64,000 nt of DNA from Prochlorococcus sp. AG-412-I05 (lineage in GTDB: Bacteria > Cyanobacteriota > Cyanobacteriia > PCC-6307 > Cyanobiaceae). The stretch is from the NCBI GenBank assembly GCA_003214855.1, contig QCLC01000003.1, forward strand, positions 51,302 to 115,301. Direction: 5' to 3'. This document shows, one piece after another, positions 19,220-29,780 of this stretch. Both the position numbers and the translations under genes were made by a program. The notes under the pieces are model-generated. The model saw only the letters and a list, made by a program, of their open reading frames with translations. It made no database searches and had not been told where the DNA came from. Within the stretch, counting starts at the first letter, position 1, and every line of letters starts with the position of its first letter.

Positions 19220-20261
19220 GGCGGTGGTATGCAGGAGAATTACCGCATCATCACGAACTTACAGCTTGTCTGCCCTCACCCGCTGCCTGCAGGAAGAGGC
19301 CGCCGCCATCGCCGCCGCTGCCGAACGACTCAGCAGCAGCCAGGTGGAAAAGGCATTGGTCTTGCTTGAACGCTGTGGTGATCAACGCGCCAAATTGGTG
19401 ATCACCGGCGTAGGCAAAAGCGGCATCGTTGCACGCAAAATCGCTGCCACCTTTTCCTCTATCGGCCTGATGGCCCTTTACCTCAACCCCCTCGATGCAA
19501 TGCATGGCGATCTGGGAGTGGTAGCCAAAGAGGACGTCTGCCTACTGCTCTCCAACAGCGGTGAAACTGCTGAACTATTAGAAGTGCTCCCCCACCTCAA
19601 ACGACGTGGCACCGCCCGCATCGCTCTGGTTGGCAAGCCCGACTCATCTCTTGCTCGCGATAGTGACGTAGTGCTTGAAGCAAGTGTTGATCGAGAAGTG
19701 TGTCCGTTAAATCTTGCTCCCACCGCCAGCACGGCGGTGGCCATGGCGATCGGTGATGCCCTTGCTGCCATATGGATGGAACGTCGCAACATCTCACCTG
19801 CAGACTTCGCGTTCAACCACCCAGCAGGTGCGCTGGGTAAAAAACTGACAAGCACTGCAGAAGATTTAATGGTGCCCACTAAAGAACTTCATCCGTTAAC
19901 TCCTCATACCCCCTTGCAAGAGGTCATTAGCGGACTGACCCGCGATGGGATTGGCAGTGGTTGGGTTGAGGATCCGAACCATCCAGGCCGCCTACTAGGA
20001 ATCATCACTGATGGTGACTTACGTCGTGCCCTTCGCAATCATCCAGCCGAAAAATGGGCCTCACTGCGTGCCATCGACTTAATGACAAAAGATCCCATCA
20101 CCGTGGAAGCTGATTTACTCGTTGTGGAAGCAATTAAAAAAATGGAACGTAATCGTCGCAAACCAGTCTCGGTCTTACCTGTGGTTTCGGCAGCAAGCAC
20201 TGGCCGGCAGCTGCTCGGGCTGCTGCGACTTCATGACCTGGTGCAAGCGGGGCTGGCATGA
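19218..20261 (+). CDS. kdsD: D-arabinose-5-phosphate isomerase (KdsD/KpsF/GutQ family)
   Basis: Converts D-ribulose-5-phosphate to D-arabinose-5-phosphate, the first committed step to KDO. The 347-residue protein has an N-terminal SIS domain with TGVGKSGIVARKIAATF, LDAMHGDLGVV and LLSNSGETAEL, then SPADFAFNHPAGALGKKL, followed by two CBS domains (about 220-345) with ITDGDLRRAL. The first ATG (19218) shares a CATG with the cca start; MAVVCRRITA is not well conserved, and a later TTG start near SALTRCLQEEA is possible. kdsC overlaps the 3' end by four bases (ATGA), which firmly supports a KDO role. Confidence 0.94.
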   Translation: MAVVCRRITASSRTYSLSALTRCLQEEAAAIAAAAERLSSSQVEKALVLLERCGDQRAKLVITGVGKSGIVARKIAATFSSIGLMALYLNPLDAMHGDLGVVAKEDVCLLLSNSGETAELLEVLPHLKRRGTARIALVGKPDSSLARDSDVVLEASVDREVCPLNLAPTASTAVAMAIGDALAAIWMERRNISPADFAFNHPAGALGKKLTSTAEDLMVPTKELHPLTPHTPLQEVISGLTRDGIGSGWVEDPNHPGRLLGIITDGDLRRALRNHPAEKWASLRAIDLMTKDPITVEADLLVVEAIKKMERNRRKPVSVLPVVSAASTGRQLLGLLRLHDLVQAGLA

Positions 20262-20851
20262 GCAGCACCTTGCTGCCTCGCATCCACCCCCGACACTGGA
20301 ACCGGGAACTGCAATGGCAGCTCCAACGCCAATCTCTCGCTGCCATCGATCTATTGGTGATGGATGTTGATGGAGTCCTTACCGATGGTGGGCTATGGCT
20401 TGATGCTCACGGCGAACTGCAAAAGCGATTTGATGTGCGCGATGGACTGGGACTACGACTGCTCCAACAAGAAGGCCTAATACTGGCCTTGCTGAGCGGT
20501 GGCAAAGGAGGAGCGACCGAGGCGCGCGCCAAGCAGCTCGGCATTCAGCACTGTTTAGTTGGCATCAAAGACAAAGCCGCCGCACTCGCAGAACTCCAGC
20601 AACAGCTCAACCTGTCGCAATCAAACACAGCCTTTGTCGGCGACGACCTCAATGACCTCATCGTGCGCCCTCTGGTCAAGCTCTTGCTAGCCCCTGCGGA
20701 TGCCTGTCGCCCCCTTCGATCCCAAGCCGATGCCGTACTCCAGCGCCGTGGGGGGAATGGTGCCGTGCGAGAGCTCGCAGAACGCCTACTAAAAGCTCGT
20801 GGTCAATGGCATCAACAGTGCAAGAAAGGCTGGAGAGATCGCAATGACTAA
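20258..20851 (+). CDS. kdsC: KDO-8-phosphate phosphatase
   Basis: HAD-family phosphatase that releases KDO from KDO-8-phosphate. The 197-residue protein carries the HAD motif I VMDVDGVLTDGGLWLD (about 33-48), motif II LLSGGKGGATEARAKQLGI and motif IV FVGDDLNDLIV, in the compact KdsC layout without a large cap. Its ATG overlaps the kdsD stop (ATGA), giving translational coupling. N-terminal residues before the HAD core (MSSTLLPRIHPRHW) extend it slightly beyond the E. coli form core. Downstream, the start of a broken sulfotransferase gene overlaps its last codons. Confidence 0.93.
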   Translation: MSSTLLPRIHPRHWNRELQWQLQRQSLAAIDLLVMDVDGVLTDGGLWLDAHGELQKRFDVRDGLGLRLLQQEGLILALLSGGKGGATEARAKQLGIQHCLVGIKDKAAALAELQQQLNLSQSNTAFVGDDLNDLIVRPLVKLLLAPADACRPLRSQADAVLQRRGGNGAVRELAERLLKARGQWHQQCKKGWRDRND

Positions 20852-21690
20852 GGCCAACTTAACGGCAAGCAAAGGTGTCTTTTTGCTAGGGGTTAGCGCG
20901 CAAAAAGCCGGAACATCCTGGCTCCATCTACAGCTACATGACAGATCCGATGCAAACTTTGGCTTTTGCAAGGAATATCACATCCACGATGCATTAACTG
21001 TGCCAAAGCTAGTCCGTCATAGGCAACAGCAAAGTTCATAGCTCAAGCCACGCTCTTGCCGTCGTCAAGGCTCCTTCAACGAAGCTACTCGCTATGACGA
21101 CTACTTCTACAATCTACTAAGCCAACCTCATATCAACCTAACCGGAGACATTACCCCTCCTATTCATGCTTAAGCGCCAATACCCTGATGACAATCAAAG
21201 GTGAATTTAGGCAACGCGGGATTCCTGTTCGACCGGTTTTTCTGATGCGTGACCCCATTGAACAAGTGATTTCTAGCCAACGCATGAAACTGGCGTAAAT
21301 GCGGGCAAAAATACCCATCGCAAGAGATAGAAGCCCTACGGCCTCTTGTTAACAAACTGCCAAAACGAAGCTCGATTTGCAGTAATTACGCACAGACTTT
21401 GGACGCCCTAGACGAAGCCTTTGGTCACGAAAACTGCTGCATCAGCTTCTACGAAACATTGTTCACACAAAAAGCTTACGCGAACCAATACAAATTCCTA
21501 GACATTAACTACCAAGAGCCACGCTGGGGACAAAAGATCAATGCAAGTGCTACAGATACTCAAATCCCAGAAGATATTTTAGAGCAGCTGGGGCTATTGC
21601 AATCGCCTATCTACCACGCAGTCAACAATCAATGACCCAATGTCAATCTTGAATCAATATGGTCAACATCTACGACTTGGTGCAGAGACC
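20844..21690 (+). pseudogene. Broken sulfotransferase gene
   Basis: Remains of a sulfotransferase spread over all three frames. Part 1 (20844-21041) keeps the start and the PAPS-binding loop in SAQKAGTSWLHLQL. Part 2 (about 21075-21174) reads YDDYFYNLLSQPHINLTGDI and TPPIHA. Part 3 (about 21172-21299) has GIPVRPVFLMRDPIEQVISS, the 3'-phosphate-binding region. Part 4 (21399-21635) reads MDALDEAFGHENCCISFYET and continues past a TGA with NVNLESIW. At least three stops or shifts separate the parts, yet the order matches an intact family member of about 280 residues. The gene was once coupled to kdsC, suggesting a role on KDO-linked glycan. Confidence 0.85.
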
Positions 21691-21719
21691 AATAAATTCC
21701 ATTCGCCTTGGCTTCACGA

Positions 21720-22541
21720 TCAAGATTTCAAGGCACATTGCCTAGCTTCTTCCAACTGCTCAACAGTATCCACAGAAAGGGATGTCCCCTCAACTGCAAA
21801 GGTGGAAATCGTATGACCAGATTCAATCAATCGCAATTGCTCTAGACGTTCAAGAGCTTCCAAAGGCGAAGGCGGCATACCTGACCAGCAGGCCAACACA
21901 TCTCCTCGAAAGCCATACATCCCCACATGGCCCCAGTAGGTGGCATGGCGATGCCAATCCAAAGGGTCCACATCGCGCACATGCGGAATCGCCGAGCGAG
22001 AAAAATAAAGCGCTCGGCCGTCCATAGCTAACAAAGTCTTAACCACATTGGGGTTATGGATGGTCTCGGGCTTGAGCCGGTAAACCGGAGTTATCACAGC
22101 TGGAACAATCTCTCTCTGCTCAAACTCCATCGCCATTGTCGTCACCACAGCAGGGTCCAAGAATGGCTGATCCCCTTGCACATTGATCACTGCAGTCATA
22201 GCCAACCGCTGTTGTTGCTGCTGCTGATCCCAACTATCAGCTTGCTCATCCCAGGCCATGGCAACCAAATGATCGGCAACCGAAGCAATTCTTTCGCTAC
22301 CTGAACTGCATGAAGCCGAAGTCATCAACACCGGGAAACCCCAGTCTTCCGCCATCTCTTTCAATCGATCACTATCCGTGCAAAGGACAACCGCCCTTGG
22401 CCCATGAGCCTGACTGCAGCGCTCAAGAACACGCTGCAGCATTGGCATCCCGCCGATATCTGCCAGAACCTTATTGGGTAATCGCGATGATTCAAGCCTT
22501 GCAGGCACGGCCACGACACTGCGTTGAACTCCCATCGGCAT
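21720..22541 (-). CDS. kdsB: 3-deoxy-manno-octulosonate cytidylyltransferase
   Basis: Activates KDO to CMP-KDO for transfer to lipid A. The 273-residue product (from ATG 22541, MPMGVQRSVV) has the nucleotide-binding start VVAVPARLESSRLPNKVLAD, the LCTDSDRLKEMAEDWG segment, INVQGDQPFLDP, YFSRSAIPHVRD and the end TSLSVDTVEQLEEAR. All are standard for KdsB and exclude the sialic-acid enzyme NeuA. Its ATG overlaps the stop of the glycosyltransferase upstream by one base (TAATG), so I prefer it over the TTG nine bases earlier. It faces the remains of the sulfotransferase gene. Confidence 0.95.
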   Translation of the reverse strand: MPMGVQRSVVAVPARLESSRLPNKVLADIGGMPMLQRVLERCSQAHGPRAVVLCTDSDRLKEMAEDWGFPVLMTSASCSSGSERIASVADHLVAMAWDEQADSWDQQQQQQRLAMTAVINVQGDQPFLDPAVVTTMAMEFEQREIVPAVITPVYRLKPETIHNPNVVKTLLAMDGRALYFSRSAIPHVRDVDPLDWHRHATYWGHVGMYGFRGDVLACWSGMPPSPLEALERLEQLRLIESGHTISTFAVEGTSLSVDTVEQLEEARQCALKS

Positions 22542-23254
22542 TAATCCCAAAGCTTCATCGCATCATCACGAGCACTAAACCATTCAGCCGCTAAGGCCCC
22601 ACCCATCGTGCGCTGTTCGCGGAACCATGGACCACCCAAAGTCCAATGCAATAACTGGGGTCGTGACTGCCCAACTGAAAGCTCAGGATCCTCCTGAACA
22701 GCAACCAAGTGGTTCCAAAGCCCACCCTCAATGGCTCCAATCTCATGATCACCGGCAAGCCAGTGAAAACGATGCAAATCAAGCCCCGTTGCCGTACTCA
22801 CATAATCAACGGTTAGAGCGGTGCAACGACTGCAATTCAGCATCATTAGCGAGCTCCAATTCTTTTTCGGGTAAGGGCTCTGCACCTCACCCAAGAATTT
22901 CTTCGTTTCTCCTGGCTCATGCTCATGCTTAACGCACATCACGGCCATTTGTTCATCGCGCTGGGCCCATAGCTCGGCGATATCACCACGGCAGAGCATG
23001 TCGCAATCCATAAAAATCGCCCAGCCTTGATAACCCATGAGCTTCGGCACTAGAAACCTCGTGAAGGAAAATGCCGTGCTTTGCTTCGGATCTCGCTCAC
23101 GCCGAAACAGACCCTGACCTTCCAGCTGAGGAGTGACCAAAGGGGTTATTGCCAGCGGCATCGAGCTGTGCTGGTAAAGACTGTCGATCAAAACATTGGT
23201 CGCAGCTCTTTCACGCGGGTCGTAACCGATATAAATCGGTATCGGCGTGGTCAT
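22541..23254 (-). CDS. Glycosyltransferase-like protein with DxD motif
   Basis: A 237-residue cytosolic protein resembling family-8-type or nucleotide-diphospho-sugar transferases. It starts PIPIYIGYDPRERAATNVL, has FTRFLVPKLMGYQGWAIFMD followed by CDMLCRGD (the DxD metal/nucleotide site), then WSSLMMLNC and HWTLGGPWF near the end, the usual H-x-x-G-x-x-W closing motif. It directly precedes kdsB with a one-base overlap, so it probably acts on the same LPS core. The donor and acceptor sugars cannot be read from the sequence. Confidence 0.8.
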   Translation of the reverse strand: MTTPIPIYIGYDPRERAATNVLIDSLYQHSSMPLAITPLVTPQLEGQGLFRRERDPKQSTAFSFTRFLVPKLMGYQGWAIFMDCDMLCRGDIAELWAQRDEQMAVMCVKHEHEPGETKKFLGEVQSPYPKKNWSSLMMLNCSRCTALTVDYVSTATGLDLHRFHWLAGDHEIGAIEGGLWNHLVAVQEDPELSVGQSRPQLLHWTLGGPWFREQRTMGGALAAEWFSARDDAMKLWD

Positions 23255-23278
23255 GGCTCAAATGTTTCGCTCGTGAAA

Positions 23279-24630
<1,352 letters not shown>

Positions 24631-24673
24631 ACATTAAAAACTAGATAATTTTATTCGCATCCTAAAGATGATC

Positions 24674-25540
24674 TTAATCAACGTCCAAAATCTTATTGGA
24701 GTAAACAAGGCGTCGATTCAACTGATCCACACTAGGCAACATCAACGCAGGTTGTGCTGGCCATGCAGGCCCCTGCATCCAAGACGTGTCGTAGCTAATC
24801 TCTCGACTCTTAAGAGGGTCAAATCGCAGACGATTACCTGCCAGGATATGACTTTTTGTTCTAACTCCTGGAGTGAGCATGGCCTTTGCGAAGGAAAGTC
24901 CTAACCATTTGCATAACAATGTGAGAGACCTCTCTGGTGAAAGAGCTAATTCCTCATAGCCAAGTAAAAAGATTGGTTTACCAGAACGGGTTAAATCCCT
25001 TTCAAAGCGTCGATTCACCCTGCACCAGCGAGCCAACGACCTGACCCCAGGCAAGCTCTCGCCCTTCTTGTTGTCACGGGCACGTGAGTGAACCCAAGAA
25101 CGTACATCACGAACCAAAAAGATGATGCGCACATCAAGATCTGGCAGCACCTGAAGAGGGATCTGCAGATCACCCTGATAAGAATCGACCACCCACTCGA
25201 TCTCACCATTCTGCTGATTAACATAATGGTCAACATCGCCAAGTAAATGACGCAACTTTTCAGCTAAAGGCAAATGATCATGGGCGGGCAGCCAATCAAG
25301 CAACGGACCCCAAATAGGACAACTGGCCGCAGTGGTGCCACATGTACAAAGACGCTGATGGCGCAATTCAGCCCTAAGACGAGCAGGACCACGGTGCTCC
25401 TCACCTGGTGAAGGAGTCCGCAAAATGCGTAGAGCCTCTCCAAGTCCGATCATGCGTGGGTGGCTCCCCAACGCCAAATCGAGAATGGTGGTGCCGCTAT
25501 GGCCCAGGCCACGGATCAGGAGCAGTTTTTTACGTGCCAT
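24674..25540 (-). CDS. Sulfotransferase family protein
   Basis: Probably transfers sulfate from PAPS to a sugar or lipid. From ATG 25540 (MARKKLLLIRGLGHSGTT, 288 residues) the 5'-phosphosulfate loop is RGLGHSGTTILDLALGSHP at the very N-terminus, and the 3'-phosphate-binding region is IFLVRDVRSWVHSRARDNKK in the middle. In-frame starts upstream to 25753 would add 71 residues antisense-like to no domain and would overlap uvrD by about 200 bases, so I reject them. It starts 10 bases after the uvrD stop, so it is probably read with the helicase gene. It is intact, unlike the broken copy at 21 kb. Confidence 0.82.
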   Translation of the reverse strand: MARKKLLLIRGLGHSGTTILDLALGSHPRMIGLGEALRILRTPSPGEEHRGPARLRAELRHQRLCTCGTTAASCPIWGPLLDWLPAHDHLPLAEKLRHLLGDVDHYVNQQNGEIEWVVDSYQGDLQIPLQVLPDLDVRIIFLVRDVRSWVHSRARDNKKGESLPGVRSLARWCRVNRRFERDLTRSGKPIFLLGYEELALSPERSLTLLCKWLGLSFAKAMLTPGVRTKSHILAGNRLRFDPLKSREISYDTSWMQGPAWPAQPALMLPSVDQLNRRLVYSNKILDVD

Positions 25541-25550
25541 CACCTCAGGC

Positions 25551-27959
25551 CTAATCCAAAGGCTCAATCGGGGCCAAACGTGGATCAAGAATCTTTGGCC
25601 CCATACCAGCAAACTTGACAGCAATCGACACTTTTTCGCCACTGCCGAAGGTATGGGTGATCTCCCCTTCGCCAAAGCTGGAATGCACGACCCGATCGCC
25701 CACGACCCATGCCTTGCCTGGAGCGGGCCCAGCCTGCCGCCGCCGGACTGCATTGCTAGGGGCTCCGCTCACACCACCGGCTTTGATCCCTTGATTGTCA
25801 TCGCGATCAACCCGCGTCAAACGATCCAGCCGTCGCTCACGCCGTAATGCCACACCACCAATTTGAGGGAGATCACCCTGCACCAAACCCTCGGGCAACT
25901 CAGCAAGAAATAGTGAGGGAACAGCAGGCTGTCGCATGCCACCCCAAAGTCTTCGCTCACTGGCATGAGACAAAAACAAACGTTCTTTGGCACGCGTCAT
26001 CCCCACATAGCAAAGGCGTCGTTCTTCCTCCAAAGAGGATGGATCATCAAGGGAGCGATAGCTAGGGAAAAGCCCCTGCTCCATACCAACCAGAAAGACC
26101 AAGGGAAACTCCAGACCCTTACTGCTATGCAAAGTCATTAACGTCACCCGATCAGCAGCCGTATCTTTGCTATCAGCATCGCTAGCCAACGCAGCGGAGG
26201 CTAAGAAGCCCTCAAGATTGCCCTCTTCATTTTCTTCCTGGTATTGCAAAGCAGCATTCACAAGTTCTTGCAAATTGCGTCGCCTCTCCTCTGCCTCATC
26301 TGTGGCTTCAGCGATCAGCTCACTAATATAGCCACTCTTCTCCATCACCTGCTGAATCATCTCCGAAGGAATCTGATCTTGAATCGAGCGTTGCAAATCA
26401 TTGATCAATTCACAGAACTGCAACAACCCCTTCGCCGATCTGCCTCCTAGTGAGCGCACTGCTTCGGCATCACTCACCACATCCCACAAAGGAATCCCAA
26501 GTTGATTGGCAGCATCAGCAAGTCTCTGCAAGGTGGTCTTGCCAATGCCTCGCTTGGGCACATTGATGACTCTGAGCAGGCTCACCGTATCGGCGGGGTT
26601 GACCAATAAGCGTAAATAGGCCAAAACATCCTTGATTTCACGCCTGTCATAAAAACGTAGTCCGCCCACGACAATGTAAGGAATACGCCAACGCACCAAC
26701 GACTCCTCAATCGCCCTGGACTGTGCATTGGTGCGGTACAGCACTGCCACATCGCCCCAGCGAAGTTCTGGATGAGCAGCTTCCAGCATGCGCATTCGAT
26801 GCACTACAGCTTCAGCTTCTGCGATCTCATCGTCACAGCGGGTAAGGGTGATCAACTCCCCCTCGCCACGGGTAGCTCGCAATACCTTATCAATCCGCTC
26901 TGTATTGTTAGCGATCAAGGCATTAGCTGCCTCCAGAATTGTTGAGGTAGAGCGATAATTCTCCTCCAACTTCACCATGGTGCGAGTGGCATCGTCTGAT
27001 GCTTTGTCACCAAAGTCATCCTGAAAGCCCATTAAGATCGTGAAATCAGCCGCACGGAAGCTGTAGATGCTTTGATCTGCATCACCCACCACAAAAACTG
27101 AACGGCCCTGCCAATCATCAAAGATTTCAGGTTCCCGACCATCGGTAACCAACAACTTGATCAACTCGTACTGAGTGCGATTGGTGTCTTGGTATTCATC
27201 AACTAACACATGCCGAAAACGATTATGCCAATAACGTCGTATCTGCTCGTTCTGCTGAAGTAACTGGACGGGCAATAACAGCAGGTCGTCGAAATCAAGT
27301 GCATTGTTCGCCGCTAATGCCTTGCGATAACGCCGATACGTCTCAACCGTGAGCTTGCCTCGCTGACCATCGACCTGGGCTGCCAATTGATCAGGCAACC
27401 AGCCTTGATTTTTGGCGTTACTAATCGCCCAGCGCACCTTCTTAGGCTCAAAGCGCTTGGGATCGAGCTGTAGCTCCTGAGTCACAATCTCCTTCACCAA
27501 ACTCTGGGCATCGGCCTCGTCGTAAATCGAAAACTGACGCGTCCAACTCAGTCCTTCTGCATCACGAAACTTGTCGATGTCAAAGCGAAGCAAGCGAGCA
27601 AATAAAGAGTGGAATGTGCCAATCCACAACTCTTTGGTCACCTCTCGAAAAATTCGACCCCGCAGCTGGCGCTGGTCCACCGGCGGCAGAGTGCTCCATG
27701 GTTGGCCGTATTGACTCTCAGCAAGCCGCTGAGCCAATAACAGCTCCAAACGATCCTTCATCTCGCGCGCGGCCTTGTTGGTAAAGGTCACAGCCAAAAT
27801 CTGAGCCGGATCGGCACCATGCGCTCCAATCAAGTGAGCGATGCGATGCGTCAGTGCACGCGTCTTGCCACTACCAGCTCCTGCAACCACCAACAGAGGT
27901 CCCTGATGATGGTCGACAGCCTTGCGCTGAGCATCATTAAGGCCAGCGAGAAAGCTCAT
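25551..27959 (-). CDS. UvrD/PcrA-type DNA helicase
   Basis: Superfamily 1A 3'-5' DNA helicase for nucleotide excision repair and clearing proteins from DNA. The 802-residue product from ATG 27959 (MSFLAGLNDAQRKAV) has the Q motif, Walker A VVAGAGSGKTRAL, AVTFTNKAAREMKDRL, motif II VLVDEYQDTNRTQYEL, VVGDADQSIYSFRAA, and TLMTHSSKG-type TLMTLHSSKGLEF with CYVGMTRAKERLFL. The C-terminal tail carries the PcrA/UvrD WVVGDRVVHSSFGEGEI motif that binds RNA polymerase in relatives. Fourteen residues upstream of this start are unlikely to be translated because the Q motif follows MSFLAGL directly. Confidence 0.95.
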   Translation of the reverse strand: MSFLAGLNDAQRKAVDHHQGPLLVVAGAGSGKTRALTHRIAHLIGAHGADPAQILAVTFTNKAAREMKDRLELLLAQRLAESQYGQPWSTLPPVDQRQLRGRIFREVTKELWIGTFHSLFARLLRFDIDKFRDAEGLSWTRQFSIYDEADAQSLVKEIVTQELQLDPKRFEPKKVRWAISNAKNQGWLPDQLAAQVDGQRGKLTVETYRRYRKALAANNALDFDDLLLLPVQLLQQNEQIRRYWHNRFRHVLVDEYQDTNRTQYELIKLLVTDGREPEIFDDWQGRSVFVVGDADQSIYSFRAADFTILMGFQDDFGDKASDDATRTMVKLEENYRSTSTILEAANALIANNTERIDKVLRATRGEGELITLTRCDDEIAEAEAVVHRMRMLEAAHPELRWGDVAVLYRTNAQSRAIEESLVRWRIPYIVVGGLRFYDRREIKDVLAYLRLLVNPADTVSLLRVINVPKRGIGKTTLQRLADAANQLGIPLWDVVSDAEAVRSLGGRSAKGLLQFCELINDLQRSIQDQIPSEMIQQVMEKSGYISELIAEATDEAEERRRNLQELVNAALQYQEENEEGNLEGFLASAALASDADSKDTAADRVTLMTLHSSKGLEFPLVFLVGMEQGLFPSYRSLDDPSSLEEERRLCYVGMTRAKERLFLSHASERRLWGGMRQPAVPSLFLAELPEGLVQGDLPQIGGVALRRERRLDRLTRVDRDDNQGIKAGGVSGAPSNAVRRRQAGPAPGKAWVVGDRVVHSSFGEGEITHTFGSGEKVSIAVKFAGMGPKILDPRLAPIEPLD

Positions 27960-28258
27960 CTTTTCAGGGTATCTCCTATAGAAGCCAAGCAGACATACCA
28001 TTAGCCATTCAATTATTTAACCAACTCCGCACATGCAAAGCAAATTGCCTAGGTCGCGCTAAGCATCTGCATGCTATTAACGTAAGTAATGGCATAGACA
28101 TGAAGGACAAAAAGAGACCCGTTCAATCTGTGGACTTAAAATATTAAGCATGTTATTCAATATCCCTGAATTATTAACTTGAATCAATGAATACCCAAAG
28201 GCATTGATTACCCCACATTCGCACCGGACATCAAGCCAAGTAAATTACGCAGAAGAAC

Positions 28259-29548
28259 CTATAAATTATCATCAATCCCAGCATCTAAATACTTTTCAAT
28301 AGTGCGCCCTGAATCGACAAATGCACTGGCTGCGAACAAGCCGATCAGGACCTGATTCAACTGACTATAGATAAATATAGTAGTGGTAAAAGAAGTGAAT
28401 ATCATTGCCAAGTTTATGCCTAGCGCTGCTTCAGCCCAAGTCATACCTCGAAGACCTAACGGCAGCACTTGTTGAACCTTTGCCAACTGAGCACTAAGCC
28501 CAACAAAAACAAGTAACACAAGGATTATCAAATAAATAATGCCAAGGATTCCATGATGACCAGCCATTTGAGCGAAAGTATTGTGAGCATGGCCAATGGT
28601 CCCCAACTCTCCCCTAAAATCAGGTATATGTCGACAAAGCTCATTTGGTTTGCCTGCACCGTAACCGACTCCATAGATAAAGCGATTGCTACCAGAGAAC
28701 ATGATCGAGAACCAACAACGGGCCGCTTCCAATCGGTAATAATCAGCTGCCCTATTAAGCGCAGAGCTTGGCGAAAGCAAAAACCACCACAACCCTAAAC
28801 AACTAAATAGCAGAGTATACAAACCGATTGCAATACTCTGCAGTTCTCGACTTCTTGCCTTAAGGCGAAGGACTGACCAAGCGATAAATATACTCAAAGG
28901 GACTGCAACTACTGACAGCCTAGAACCACTTCCTATGCAAAGAATATATCCTGCAACCGTCGCCAGGGAAGACAGAGTCCGAGCAAAAAAGCCACGGCTA
29001 AAGACAAAAGAATACCAAGCACTTATTGACAACATCAACGAAAGAGTAGCAAATCGATTAATGCCTCCATGGCCACGCATTGTTGAATTATAGATCTTTT
29101 CAATTGAACCGAATTCGAGAGGAAAATTCGAAATTAAAGCCTGCCCAAGGAAGAGAAAGAATAGAGGAATTGTTGACACTCCAAGCCAGAATATCATCTT
29201 TCTCCATGACTGCTCCCCGAGATTAGTGCCAACCACGAAGCCGAGCGCAATCAGAAGAAACTGAGTAGGACCTCCTACATCATCTCGCAATACGATAAGG
29301 CGAGCATTCACGAGCAACAAGCCCAAAAATAGAGCGACATTGAAACCAAATCTATTCGAGATACCATCACCCAATCCCTCACTAAGTGAAACCAAAAGCC
29401 TCCAAACCAGCCAGATCACAAGCAAACCTAAGCTTAGCTCTCGCGTAGATCTATAAGTCTGTAGAACAATACTCAAAAACATCAGGGCATCAAAGGGGCG
29501 CAGCCAAGTGAGCCATTTATGCAAACAAGCAGGAAGCTGAAACTTCAT
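28259..29548 (-). CDS. O-antigen ligase/polymerase-like membrane protein (Wzy/WaaL family)
   Basis: A 429-residue polytopic inner-membrane protein with about 10-12 hydrophobic helices. A large outside loop near residues 285-345 contains GVGYGAGKPNELCRHIPDFR and GTIGHAHNTFAQMAGHHGIL; the H-x-H-N-x-x-x-x segment is the hallmark of the O-antigen ligase superfamily. Members either join O-antigen to the lipid A core (WaaL) or polymerise repeat units (Wzy); which applies cannot be told from sequence. It is the last gene of the minus-strand polysaccharide series, 232 bases after the nearest glycosyltransferase. It looks AT-richer than its neighbours. Confidence 0.8.
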   Translation of the reverse strand: MKFQLPACLHKWLTWLRPFDALMFLSIVLQTYRSTRELSLGLLVIWLVWRLLVSLSEGLGDGISNRFGFNVALFLGLLLVNARLIVLRDDVGGPTQFLLIALGFVVGTNLGEQSWRKMIFWLGVSTIPLFFLFLGQALISNFPLEFGSIEKIYNSTMRGHGGINRFATLSLMLSISAWYSFVFSRGFFARTLSSLATVAGYILCIGSGSRLSVVAVPLSIFIAWSVLRLKARSRELQSIAIGLYTLLFSCLGLWWFLLSPSSALNRAADYYRLEAARCWFSIMFSGSNRFIYGVGYGAGKPNELCRHIPDFRGELGTIGHAHNTFAQMAGHHGILGIIYLIILVLLVFVGLSAQLAKVQQVLPLGLRGMTWAEAALGINLAMIFTSFTTTIFIYSQLNQVLIGLFAASAFVDSGRTIEKYLDAGIDDNL

Positions 29549-29780
29549 CTAATCGCCTAGTTTTAATAGCAGTCTACACATCAATATTTTTTTCGCAATT
29601 TTTGTTCAGCGAACTCAGAAAGATTGCCTTTCGTGCTGGGCAGATGAGCAATCATCAGATTCCAATTGAATTGAAGATAGGCACCTAAAAAAAACAGAAA
29701 TGAAGCTCTCTATTCAGGGAAAGTTATCTTTGCAAATTCGCACATATTGACCACTCTCTCGGAACAATGAGAAAAACAAT

